From contig DATDEH010000124.1 in NCBI GenBank assembly GCA_036523395.1, forward strand, positions 1 through 54,695: 54,695 nucleotides of DNA, read 5' to 3'. The stretch is from Candidatus Limnocylindria bacterium (lineage in GTDB: Bacteria; Chloroflexota; Limnocylindria; P2-11E). Positions 18,306 to 26,824 of the stretch are shown here, in pieces. The notes under the pieces are model-generated. The model ran no database searches, was not told where the DNA came from, and saw only the letters and a list, made by a program, of their open reading frames with translations. The position numbers and the translations under genes are program-made. The stretch's first letter is position 1; each line of letters begins with the position of its first letter.

Positions 18306-19013
18306 TCAGACGGACGTGCGGAGGCGGCGATGCAGAACGATCGCGATCGCGCCGCTGATCAACGCGACCACGAGCCATAGCAGGGGATTCACGAGCGGAG
18401 AGCGCTGCGGCTCAGCGTTCGTGTGTCGGCCGGTGTCTTGTGGATTGAACGCCACCGCGCCTGGTGCGCCAGATGGTCCGGCGGTCGCCTGATCCGCGCG
18501 CGCGGTCGCATTGTCTGTTGCCGCGCCGCTGGGGGCTCGCGGGGCCGGCGACACGGTAGGGCTGACCGCGAATGCGGCGAACGGCGAGGCGGTGGGCGCG
18601 GGCACGCCCGTTGTCGTGGGCGCCCCGGCTGCCGCCGGTACCTGCTGTTTCGCGACGGCGTCGCGGCTGGCCTCGCTTGCGGTCGTGGCGGCGCCGCTGC
18701 TCGCCAGGAAGTTGATGTTCGAGACGAGCGAGCTCGCGATGAAGAGGAACGCGGCCGCACCGCTCGCGAGCGTCATGAGCGTGCGCAGCGGCGCAAGCCA
18801 CGCGGGGACCGAGGAGAGACGCGGCACGAGCCGGCGCGACGGCATGGGGTCGGGGAGGGCCTGCAGGACGGCAACGGTGGCGCGCAACTGCGCGACGTGC
18901 GCGCGGCAAAGCGCGCACGTGTCGAGATGCCCGCGTACCGCGGCCTGGGCCGCAGGGGCGAGCGCGCCGTCGATGTAGGCCGAAAGCTCGGCGTGCGGAT
19001 GCTCTTGCGTCAC
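18306..19013 (-). CDS. Membrane anti-sigma factor with zinc-finger (ZAS) domain
   Basis: A 235-aa protein. Residues 1-50 form a zinc-binding anti-sigma domain with the H-x3-C-x2-C motif (HLDTCALC) and a preceding His. A hydrophobic helix lies at about 75-97, followed by a long Ala/Pro/Thr/Ser-rich segment (about 105-205). A second hydrophobic helix and basic tail are at the C-terminus. It follows the ECF sigma gene by 43 bp in the same direction, the normal arrangement for a sigma/anti-sigma pair. The presence of two helices, the second at the very end, is less common. The signal it responds to is unknown. Confidence 0.82.
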   Translation of the reverse strand: MTQEHPHAELSAYIDGALAPAAQAAVRGHLDTCALCRAHVAQLRATVAVLQALPDPMPSRRLVPRLSSVPAWLAPLRTLMTLASGAAAFLFIASSLVSNINFLASSGAATTASEASRDAVAKQQVPAAAGAPTTTGVPAPTASPFAAFAVSPTVSPAPRAPSGAATDNATARADQATAGPSGAPGAVAFNPQDTGRHTNAEPQRSPLVNPLLWLVVALISGAIAIVLHRRLRTSV

Positions 19014-19056
19014 AGACCTCCTTTCCTACAGACGACGGAGGCGGCGTACGGTTCCA

Positions 19057-19647
19057 TCATCCTTCGGGGCCCCGCCAACCACGGGCTATCAGGGTGTTCC
19101 GGACCGCCAACCGGCCGCGGTGGATACGTGACTTCACGGTCCCGATCTCGACCGACGTGATCACCGCGATCTCCTCGTACGCGAAACCCTCGACGTCGCG
19201 CAGCAACAGCGCGGTCCGCTGCTCGGCTGGCAGGGCCTCGAGCGCGGTCTCCACTGCGGCAAGCGCTTCGCGGTCGCCCGCGAGCTGCGTGAGGTCTGGT
19301 CCAGGGGCCACAGGCTCAGCCCACGTGACCTCGTCATCGTCCGGAGGATCCAGCGGAAGCTCGGGCCTCCGCTTGCGAGACCGCAGCTGATCGAGCGCAC
19401 GGTTCGTACAGATGCGGAAGAGCCATGCGCGGAACGAGATGCCCTGGAACGAAGCGATCGAACGCCATGCTGAGAAAAGAGCGTCTTGCACGATGTCCTC
19501 CGCATCCGAGGTCGTGCCGACGATGCGCAATGCGTGCCGATAGAGCGCTCGCTCCTCTCGTCGCGCCAGATCCTCGAACGCTCGTGTGTCGCCCACGCGC
19601 GCGCGTTCGATGAGCAGTTGGATTTCACCATCCGAGGTCCCGCTCAA
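19057..19647 (-). CDS. ECF-family RNA polymerase sigma factor
   Basis: A 196-aa extracytoplasmic-function sigma factor. Region 2 includes YRHALRIVGTTSDAEDIVQDALFSAWRS and FRAWLFRICTNRALDQLRSRKRR (about residues 35-95). An acidic linker (DPPDDDEV) follows. Region 4 includes LPAEQRTALLLRDVEGFAYEEIA and IGTVKSRIHRGRLAVRN (about 135-190). It pairs with the downstream anti-sigma factor. Its transcript may continue into polA-mutM-ABC-F-coaE, which would tie repair genes to an envelope or stress signal. It is divergent from the response regulator gene, with starts 39 bp apart. Confidence 0.92.
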   Translation of the reverse strand: MSGTSDGEIQLLIERARVGDTRAFEDLARREERALYRHALRIVGTTSDAEDIVQDALFSAWRSIASFQGISFRAWLFRICTNRALDQLRSRKRRPELPLDPPDDDEVTWAEPVAPGPDLTQLAGDREALAAVETALEALPAEQRTALLLRDVEGFAYEEIAVITSVEIGTVKSRIHRGRLAVRNTLIARGWRGPEG

Positions 19648-19686
19648 CGCGCGCTCGGGATCGCGAATCCGCTAAAGTCCGTCCGC

Positions 19687-20067
19687 GTGGCAGACAGAAA
19701 GAAAAAGGTCGTCGTCATCGGCGAGGACGACGAGCCGATCGCGGTGTTACTGCGCGACGCCATCAGCGATGAGCCTGGATACCAAGCGGTGGTCGTGTCG
19801 GACGGCGCGCTGGTGCTCGAGACCGTACGCCAGGTCCACGCCGACCTCCTCATCCTCGACATCATGATGCCCGGTCTGAGCGGTCTCGAGGTCTACGACC
19901 GCGTCCGCGAGGATTCGAGTATCCGCGACATGCCGGTGCTGTTCGTCAGCGCGAACCTCCCGCTGTACGACCCCGAATTCAAACGGCGGAACATCACGAC
20001 CGTCCTCACGAAGCCGTTCGATCTCAACGATCTCCTCCAGCGCGTGCGATCGCTCTGCCCGGCATGA
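19687..20067 (+). CDS. Single-domain response regulator
   Basis: A 126-aa CheY-like receiver with no output domain. The acidic pocket is GEDDEP (D14, D15), the phosphoacceptor is D58 in LILDIMMPG, and the switch residues are in VSAN and LTKPF. The GTG at 19687 gives the normal receiver N-terminus. Upstream codons in the same frame run into the divergent sigma gene and were rejected. The motif TAAAGT at 19673-19678 could be a -10 element, implying a nearly leaderless transcript. Its stop overlaps the next start as ATGA. No histidine kinase is adjacent, although one lies at 21770-22975. Confidence 0.88.
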   Translation: MADRKKKVVVIGEDDEPIAVLLRDAISDEPGYQAVVVSDGALVLETVRQVHADLLILDIMMPGLSGLEVYDRVREDSSIRDMPVLFVSANLPLYDPEFKRRNITTVLTKPFDLNDLLQRVRSLCPA

Positions 20068-20873
20068 CGGGCAGCCGCGCACACAGCGCGGCGGATGCGG
20101 CACGATACGCGACCCTCGCCGGTGTCGCCACGCAGACCGCGGTCGCGGTCGGTGATGCGATCGTGCAGACCGAGGTGCAGATCGTGACCCGGAAGAAGGG
20201 CCGCGCCAACTTCGCGACCGCGGCCGACCACGCGGCGGAGAAAGCGATCATCGCGCGTCTTGCCGCGCACGATCCCGCCATACCTGTGCTCGCGGAGGAG
20301 AGCGCGAAGGCTAGGGTCCGCAGGGCCGAACGCCTGTGGGTCGTCGATCCGATCGACGGGACGCTGAACTTCAGCCGCGCGATCCCGTTCTACTGCGTCG
20401 TCATCGCGTACGTCGAAGGCGGACGGACGCGCGCGGCCGCCGTGCACGCGCCGCGCACCGGTGAGACGTTCACCGCCGCGGAGGGACGTGGCGCGACACG
20501 CAACGGCGTCGCGATCAGCGTTGGGTCCGTCACGAAGCTGTCGGAGGCGTTCGCTGTCGCGAGCCTCGCGTTCGGCGTGACGAAGAAGAAGGACTCGCGC
20601 TTCGTCGTGCTGAACTCCACGTGCGCGCGACTGCGGGTACTGGGGACCGCAGCGCTCGAGATGTGCTACGTCGCGATGGGGACGTTCGACCTCTTCGTGC
20701 ACGAAGCGCTCTCGCCGTGGGACGTCGCCGCGTCGGCGTTCATCGCGCGCGAGGCGGGCGCGAGCGTGCTGTCGCTCAAGACCGGCGAGGATGCGGTGTG
20801 GGACGAGCGTCAGATCGTGATCGCAAATCCAAAGCTCGCGCGTGTGGCGATGAAGCTACTGAAGCGCCCATAG
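20064..20873 (+). CDS. Inositol monophosphatase-family phosphatase
   Basis: This 269-aa Mg-dependent phosphatase fold shows the family metal motifs: EES in AEESAK, WVVDPIDGTLNF (first signature) and SPWDVAASAFIAREAG (second signature). The family includes inositol monophosphatase, CysQ (3'-phosphoadenosine 5'-phosphatase) and histidinol phosphatase, and sequence alone does not fix the substrate. It is translationally coupled to the response regulator by ATGA. The tRNA-Leu gene begins 13 bp after its stop. Confidence 0.88.
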   Translation: MTGSRAHSAADAARYATLAGVATQTAVAVGDAIVQTEVQIVTRKKGRANFATAADHAAEKAIIARLAAHDPAIPVLAEESAKARVRRAERLWVVDPIDGTLNFSRAIPFYCVVIAYVEGGRTRAAAVHAPRTGETFTAAEGRGATRNGVAISVGSVTKLSEAFAVASLAFGVTKKKDSRFVVLNSTCARLRVLGTAALEMCYVAMGTFDLFVHEALSPWDVAASAFIAREAGASVLSLKTGEDAVWDERQIVIANPKLARVAMKLLKRP

Positions 20874-20886
20874 AATTGACCCTTGC

Positions 20887-20970
20887 GCCGGAGTGGCGAA
20901 ATGGCAGCACGCGAAGGATTCAAAATCCTTTGGGCGCAAGCCCGTGAGGGTTCGACTCCCTCCTCCGGCA
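20887..20970 (+). tRNA. tRNA-Leu (anticodon CAA)
   Basis: An 84-nt class II tRNA. The acceptor arms GCCGGAG and CTCCGGC pair perfectly, with discriminator A at 20970. The anticodon arm is AAGGA-TTCAAAA-TCCTT with anticodon CAA at 20921-20923, reading UUG. The long variable arm GGGC-GCAA-GCCC is typical of tRNA-Leu, and the T arm is GAGGG-TTCGACT-CCCTC. CCA is not encoded (CAC follows the discriminator). Confidence 0.97.
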
Positions 20971-21678
20971 CACGCTCGTCCGAAGAGATCTAAGGCTCGT
21001 ACGTCGAGGCAGAATCGTCGATTCGTCTGCAACGTACCGACGCCAAACGTCGTGCTTCCGTCTCAGGTGAGGCGCCGAGGTATCTGCGTAAAGCTGAGTA
21101 AGTAGCTCGCGCGACGCTATCTTCGCGAACTCGAGCTTGTAGAGCGGGTGCTTGCGGGTCGCCCGATCGTCAACGCTGATTGCGCCACGGACTGAGAACG
21201 CACCATCCAGGCGTCTGGCTAGCCACTCCAAATGGGGTCTGCTCGCCGAGTAGAAACGCGTGACGAGTCGCGATGCCTTGTGGTTGGGATACCGCCGACG
21301 ATTCGGTGCATGCCAGTAGCAGAGGATCGAACCGTCACCGTCGAGAAGACCCCGCGCCAGAGGCGCCAGGTGCTCGTCAGGTACATCGATCGCGGACAGT
21401 TTGAGGTCTTACGCGGCATCAGCCCGAAGCTTAGAAACCACGAGTGCAGCGGCCGGGTCGTGGATAGCGACCTGGTTCGTCCAAACACCGAAGCCACCGG
21501 GCTTGCGGTAGATCCGCGGTTGACGTCGCACGGCCGTTTTGAACTGATCGATGAGATCAAGCTCCTCCGATGTGAAGGAAACAATCGGTCTTCGGCCGTC
21601 CAGACACCCGTCCGTAGCGATGAGGCCGACTGCATATGCCGTCGCGGCCGACCAACTCCAACCAGTTTCGTGGTCCAC
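20920..21678 (-). pseudogene. LAGLIDADG homing endonuclease, interrupted by an in-frame TAA
   Basis: The frame starts with a GTG at 21678 (reading MDHETGWSW). It shows a first LAGLIDADG helix, YAVGLIATDGCL, followed by IVSFTSEELDLIDQFK. An in-frame TAA (complement of 21409-21411) interrupts it after 89 codons. The same frame then continues with a second LAGLIDADG helix, ARGLLDGDGSI, and YKLEFAKIASRELLTQLY, giving about 250 residues in total. That is the size of a single-chain two-motif enzyme. No frameshift is needed, only the one stop codon. The 3' end reads into the antisense strand of the tRNA-Leu gene and stops inside it, so the original C-terminus is probably lost. Likely a decayed free-standing homing endonuclease. 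Confidence 0.72.
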
Positions 21679-21769
21679 GAGAGCTATGAGAGCGCATTAG
21701 GAACGATTTGTTAGCGCTTGACCACGGCTGTTTCATGCGACAAGCAGTCCCACGTTTGTGCGACACGCC

Positions 21770-22975
21770 TTACAGCGGTAGGCGCACTGTCACCGTCGTT
21801 CCCTTGTCCTCGCCGGGGCTCTCGAGCTGAAGCGAACCGCCGTGCGCTTCGGCGACGAGCTTCGCGACATGCAGGCCGATCCCCATCCCGGCGAACGTGG
21901 ATGCCTTCCCCGCCCCCCGGGTGAACGCCCCACCAAGCCGCGACAGGTCGCCCTCGGGGATCCCGATGCCCTGGTCCGCGATGGCGATCTCCGCCGCTCC
22001 GTTCTTGCGCGCGAGCCGCACCGCAACCTGCCCACCGCGAGGCGAATATTTCACCGCATTCCCCACGAGATTCATGAGCAGCTGGTCGATCCGCGCCTGG
22101 TCACCGTCGTACGTGAGCGTCTCGGGCGCGTCGATCGCAAAGGAGTGCCGACCCTCTTCGCGCGTCGCGGCGACGTAGCGCCCAACGACATCGCGCAGCT
22201 CTCCCGCGAGGTCGAACGGCGCGTTCTCCAATTCGAGCTTCCCACGGCCGGCGCGCGACACGGAGAGAAGGTCGTTGACGAGGCCATTCATCCGATCGAC
22301 CTGGCGCTCGATGGACTCCAGATTGCGCTCCAGCGCCTCGAGATCCATCGGAGTGCGGCGGTCCCGCGAACGCCGCAGCCGACCGAGCTGCAGCTGCGCG
22401 AGCGCCTTCAGCGGCGTGAGCGGGGTGCGCAGCTCGTGGGAGACGATCGACAGGAACTGCTCGCGCTCCCGATCCATCTCGTTGAGCTGTGTGAACAGCC
22501 TGGCGTTGGTGATCGCGATGGAGGCCTGGGCGGCGAGGATGTGCGCGAGATCGCGATCGATCTCGTCGAAATCGCGGTCCGGGCTCCGCGTGTAGATGTG
22601 GAGCGCCCCAAGCAGCTCACCTTCGCGAGCGATCGAGAGGGCGAGGACTTTCGCCAGGCCCTCGGCGCGGATCAATTCCGGGTTCCCGAGCGGCGCCGTG
22701 CGCAGGTCGCGCACCGCCACCGAACCGGGACGCTGGTAGTGGCGCAGCGCACGTTCGAGCGGGATGCGTTGGGACGCGGCGTAGTGGTCGGACAGGCCGC
22801 TGTAGCCACGGATGACAAGAGCGTTCTCTTCGTGGTCGACGACCATGAGCGACGCCGCGTCCGCGCTGTCCAGAGACCGCGCGGCATGCGCCACGGTCAT
22901 GTAGAGCCTGTCCAGATCGAGGATGCCGAGCATCTCGACGGTGACCTCGTGCAGACGCCCGAGACGGTCGCGCAT
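21770..22975 (-). CDS. GAF-domain sensor histidine kinase (soluble)
   Basis: A 401-aa kinase. Residues about 20-165 form a GAF domain. The HisKA domain follows with the phospho-acceptor H180 in FLSIVSHELRTPL. The HATPase domain has the N box NLVGNAVKYSP, G1 DQGIGIP and G2 GMGIGLHVAK. No transmembrane segment is present, so it senses a cytoplasmic ligand or redox state. The ATG at 22975 was chosen. Codons further upstream overlap the end of dnaE and have no domain content. It follows dnaE by 55 bp. The orphan receiver at 19687-20067 is a candidate partner by distance only. Confidence 0.88.
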   Translation of the reverse strand: MRDRLGRLHEVTVEMLGILDLDRLYMTVAHAARSLDSADAASLMVVDHEENALVIRGYSGLSDHYAASQRIPLERALRHYQRPGSVAVRDLRTAPLGNPELIRAEGLAKVLALSIAREGELLGALHIYTRSPDRDFDEIDRDLAHILAAQASIAITNARLFTQLNEMDREREQFLSIVSHELRTPLTPLKALAQLQLGRLRRSRDRRTPMDLEALERNLESIERQVDRMNGLVNDLLSVSRAGRGKLELENAPFDLAGELRDVVGRYVAATREEGRHSFAIDAPETLTYDGDQARIDQLLMNLVGNAVKYSPRGGQVAVRLARKNGAAEIAIADQGIGIPEGDLSRLGGAFTRGAGKASTFAGMGIGLHVAKLVAEAHGGSLQLESPGEDKGTTVTVRLPL

Positions 22976-23030
22976 CGTCACGCCGGAAGTATCAGTCCGA
23001 TTGGGTCGGTCGCGCGCGTGTAACGCACCG

Positions 23031-26000
23031 CTAAAGCGGTAGGACGACCTCGACCACATCGCCGCCGACCTCGTTGGCGACGGCCTCGGCGAGCTTGCGT
23101 GAAGGCAGCGCGCGGAACGACGTCGGCACCCGCCGCACGCCCCCCGCAGCACGCGGCAATTCGAGGATCACCACCGCAGGCCCGGCGTGCGATCTGAGGA
23201 CCTGCTGGATGCGCTGAAAGATCGCGATGGACCGTTCGTAATCCAGAGCCTCGCGAAAGCGGATGACAAGCTCCGAAGGCGGATCCGACGAGCTCGCGGG
23301 CGAAGTCGAGGACGGCGACGGGGCAGCTGAGGCTGGCGGCGAGGAGGCTGACAGCGGGGAGGCGGGTGACACGGCGGGTGTCGTCTCCGAGGCCGACCGT
23401 TGAGCCGGCGACGACAGGGAGGGGTTGCCCCGTGAGGTGGGAGCCGGCGAGTAGGTCGGCCGAGAAGACGATCCCGCCGGGGCAGGACCCGCCGACCCGC
23501 CAGCGGTCGAGCCGTGGCCGTTCCCATTCGCCGGCCTCATGAACTTCGCCCGCTTCGCGAGGCTCTGACGGCGCTCGTCGGCGACGCGGCGGATCTCAGC
23601 GATCCCGGCGTCGTCAAATCGCACGGCGTGCTCGCACAACAGCTTCGGCGCCTCGTCGCGCTGCTCGACGCGGGCGAGGACGAGCAGGATCTCGTCGGTG
23701 TTCCAGAGCGATGCCGTCGCCTCATAGGTGCGCGGGAAGACCGTGACCTCGGTCGTGCCGGTGAGGTCCTCGACCTGCGCGAACATCATCAGCTTCTTCT
23801 CTTTGGTGATGTGCTTTCGCGCGCTCGTGACGACACACGCGACCGTGACGAGCTCCTCCCCCGCCTCCTTCAGCTCCGCGAGATACGCCGTGACGACGTC
23901 GCCCATGCGCTCGGCCATCCGCTGCAGCGGGTGCTCCGAGAGGTAGATCCCGAGCAGCTCCTTCTCCCAGCCAAGGAGCTCGCGCTTCGGAGCTTCCGGG
24001 CCGTTCGGGAGCGGCTGCGCCACGATCTCGTCCGCCATCCCGAGGCTGGCGAAGAGACCGACCTGGCCGCTCTCCCGATCACGCTGCTCGCGCTGCGCGG
24101 TCGCGAGGGCAAGATCGAGATGACCGATCTGCACCGCGCGCGGTCCGAACGCATCGAGCGCGCCGCATTTGATCAGCGACTCGAGGACACGCTTGTTGCA
24201 GCGCTGAAGATCGATCCGCCCGCAGAAATCGTCGAGCGAGCGGAACGGGCCGTCAGCGCGACGCGCTTCGATGATGCTCTCCACCGCGCCGGCACCGACG
24301 TTCTTCACCGCGCCCAGTCCGAAGCGGATCCCCTTCGGAGTGATCGCGAATCCGAACTCCGACTCGTTCACGTCCGGCGGAAGGACGGCGATGCCCATGC
24401 GCCGGCACTCCGCGACGGCGATCGCGATCCGCTCCGAGTTGCCCATGTCGGACGAGAGCACCGCGGTCATGTACTCGAGCGTGTAGTTGGCCTTCAGGTA
24501 CGCGGTGTGGTACGCGATGACTCCGTAGATCGCGGCGTGCGCGCGGTTGAAGCCGTAGCGCGCGAACGGCTCGAAGTCCCTCCAGACCTGCTCGATCACG
24601 TCCGCGTGCACGCCGTTGCGTAAGCAGCCCTCGACGAACTTCATCTTCTGCGCGTCGAGCTTCTCGCGGATCTTCTTGCGGATCGCGAAGCACAGGACGT
24701 CGGCCTGCGAGAGCGTGAAGCCGGCGAGCGCCTGCGTCACCGCCATCACGTCCTCCTGATAGACCATCACGCCGTACGTCTTGCGCAGGACCGGCTCGAG
24801 GAGCGGATGCGCGTACGTCACCGCCTCCTGGCCGTGCTTGCGGCGGATGTACGCCGGGATGTAGTCCATCGGGCCCGGGCGGAAGAGCGCGACCATCGCC
24901 ATGACGTCCTCGACGCGGTCCGGCTTCAGGTCGCGGATGTGCCGGCGCATGCCCGCGGACTCCAGCTGGAACATGCCCGTTGTCTCCCCGGAGCCCAGCA
25001 GATCGAACGTCTTCTGGTCGTCGAGCGGAATGCGCGCGCGGTCGATCTCGATCCCGCGCGAGGTCTTGATGAGCTTCAGCGCCTCGTCGAGGATCGTGAG
25101 GTTCGAGAGCCCGAGGAAGTCGAACTTGAGCAGGCCGAGCTTCTCGAGCGACTTGTCTTCGTACTGCGTCTGGATCGCGGACGTTCCCTTCGAGCGTTCG
25201 AGCGGGACCAGATTGATCAGCGGCTCGGCGGTGATGACCACCCCGGCGGCATGCGTGCCGGTCGATCGAACGAGCCCCTCGACCTTCTCCGCGAGGTCGA
25301 GGAGGCGCCCCACGTGCGGCTCCTGCTCCAGTTGCTGCAGCTCGCCCACCATCCGGCGTGAGTCCTCGAGCGTGACGCCGAACGGGATCGTCTTCGCGAC
25401 GCGGTCGGCCTCGCCATATGGCATCCCGAGCACGCGCGCGACATCACGGACGGCCGCGCGCGCGAGCATCGTGTTGAACGTGCCGATCTGCGCGACACGA
25501 TCGGCACCGTACTTCTCCGTGACGTAAGCGATGACCTCGTCGCGGCGATCGTCCATGAAGTCGACGTCGATGTCCGGGAGGGTGTACCGCTCGAGGTTCA
25601 GGAAGCGGTCGAAGATGAGGCCATATCGGATGGGGTCGATGTCGGTCAGGTCGATGACGTAGTTCACGAGTGATCCGCCTGCAGAGCCGCGGACGGCGGT
25701 CAGGATGCCGTGCTCGCGCGCGTAGCGGATGAAGTCCTGGACGATGAGGATGTAGCCCGAGTAGCCGAGCTTGCCGATGACCGACAGCTCCTTGTCGAGC
25801 CGCTCGCGCAGCTCGGGCGTGATCGCTCCGTACTTCGCGACCACGCCCGTCTCGGCCATCGCGCGCAGGTGCTCCTCGGGCGTTGTGCCTGCGGGCACTT
25901 CGAAGGCCGGAAGTTGCAGCTCACCCAGTGGAAGCTTCAGGTCGATCATCTCCGCGATGCGCACGGTGTTCGCGATCGCCTCCGGGTCATTTGGGAAGAG

Positions 26001-26783
26001 AACAGCCATCTGCTCGGCGCTCTTCAGATAGAGCTCGGGGTGATCGATCATCTTGAGGCGGTCCTGCGTGTCGATCGTCTTCCCGCTCTGGATGCAGACC
26101 ATCACGTCCTGCGCCTCGGCGTCCTCCGCGTGCACGTAATGGATGTCGTTCGTGGCGACGAGCGGGATCCCGGTCCGCCGAGCCACCTCGCGTACGCCCT
26201 CGAGCACGGCCTCCTGCTCGGTAACGCCGTGCTGCATCAGCTCGAGGAAGTAATTGCCGGCGCCGAAGATCTCCTGATGCTCGACGGCGACCTTGCATGC
26301 CGCTTCGACGCCCTCGTCCTGGATCGCCCGCGCGAGCTCCCCCTGCAGGCAGGCCGACAGGGCGATGAGCCCTTCGGAGTGCTGTCTCAGGATCTCCTTA
26401 TCCATGCGCGGCCGGTAGTAGTAGCCGTCGAGATGGGCCGTGGTGACGAGCGATACGAGGTTGCGGTAGCCGGTGAAGTTCTTAGCCAGGAGCACGAGGT
26501 GAAACGGTTTCCCGTGACCCTCGAGGCGGGGATCGCGCTCGAAGCGATTCGTGCGCGCGACGTACGTCTCGACGCCGAGGATCGGCTTGATGCCGGCCTG
26601 GTTGGCCGCCACGAAGAAGTCCACCGCCCCGTAGAGGGCGCCGTGATCGGTGAGCGCGATCGCCGGCATCCCAAGCTCCTTCGCGCGCGCGACGAGGTCG
26701 GAGACGCGCGAAAGCCCATCGAGGAGGCTGTATTCGCTGTGGGTGTGGAGGTGGACGAACGATCCCGTGATGACGATCCCCAT
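23031..26783 (-). CDS. dnaE: DNA polymerase III alpha subunit with low-complexity linker
   Basis: A 1250-aa replicative polymerase of the DnaE1 type. The N-terminal PHP domain keeps its metal motifs (HLHTHSEYSLLDG, ALTDHG), so the proofreading-like PHP site may be active. Polymerase catalytic aspartates lie in PDIDVDFMDDRRDE. A helix-hairpin-helix segment and an OB fold follow (about 985-1060, VACVVTSARKHITKEKKLMMF). Residues about 1083-1170 are a Ser/Pro/Ala/Gly-rich linker, and an ~80-residue C-terminal domain (ELVIRFREALDYERS to the end) closes the protein. The linker is much longer than in typical DnaE proteins. Confidence 0.96.
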   Translation of the reverse strand: MGIVITGSFVHLHTHSEYSLLDGLSRVSDLVARAKELGMPAIALTDHGALYGAVDFFVAANQAGIKPILGVETYVARTNRFERDPRLEGHGKPFHLVLLAKNFTGYRNLVSLVTTAHLDGYYYRPRMDKEILRQHSEGLIALSACLQGELARAIQDEGVEAACKVAVEHQEIFGAGNYFLELMQHGVTEQEAVLEGVREVARRTGIPLVATNDIHYVHAEDAEAQDVMVCIQSGKTIDTQDRLKMIDHPELYLKSAEQMAVLFPNDPEAIANTVRIAEMIDLKLPLGELQLPAFEVPAGTTPEEHLRAMAETGVVAKYGAITPELRERLDKELSVIGKLGYSGYILIVQDFIRYAREHGILTAVRGSAGGSLVNYVIDLTDIDPIRYGLIFDRFLNLERYTLPDIDVDFMDDRRDEVIAYVTEKYGADRVAQIGTFNTMLARAAVRDVARVLGMPYGEADRVAKTIPFGVTLEDSRRMVGELQQLEQEPHVGRLLDLAEKVEGLVRSTGTHAAGVVITAEPLINLVPLERSKGTSAIQTQYEDKSLEKLGLLKFDFLGLSNLTILDEALKLIKTSRGIEIDRARIPLDDQKTFDLLGSGETTGMFQLESAGMRRHIRDLKPDRVEDVMAMVALFRPGPMDYIPAYIRRKHGQEAVTYAHPLLEPVLRKTYGVMVYQEDVMAVTQALAGFTLSQADVLCFAIRKKIREKLDAQKMKFVEGCLRNGVHADVIEQVWRDFEPFARYGFNRAHAAIYGVIAYHTAYLKANYTLEYMTAVLSSDMGNSERIAIAVAECRRMGIAVLPPDVNESEFGFAITPKGIRFGLGAVKNVGAGAVESIIEARRADGPFRSLDDFCGRIDLQRCNKRVLESLIKCGALDAFGPRAVQIGHLDLALATAQREQRDRESGQVGLFASLGMADEIVAQPLPNGPEAPKRELLGWEKELLGIYLSEHPLQRMAERMGDVVTAYLAELKEAGEELVTVACVVTSARKHITKEKKLMMFAQVEDLTGTTEVTVFPRTYEATASLWNTDEILLVLARVEQRDEAPKLLCEHAVRFDDAGIAEIRRVADERRQSLAKRAKFMRPANGNGHGSTAGGSAGPAPAGSSSRPTYSPAPTSRGNPSLSSPAQRSASETTPAVSPASPLSASSPPASAAPSPSSTSPASSSDPPSELVIRFREALDYERSIAIFQRIQQVLRSHAGPAVVILELPRAAGGVRRVPTSFRALPSRKLAEAVANEVGGDVVEVVLPL

Positions 26784-26824
26784 CCGCTGGTAGGAAGCCC
26801 CGCGGCAATGACGAGTCTAAGCGC

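Noticed and set aside
23268-23540. Copy of the dispersed repeat in the dnaE linker
   Set aside because: GC-rich and low-complexity, but the conserved blocks of the element were not found there.
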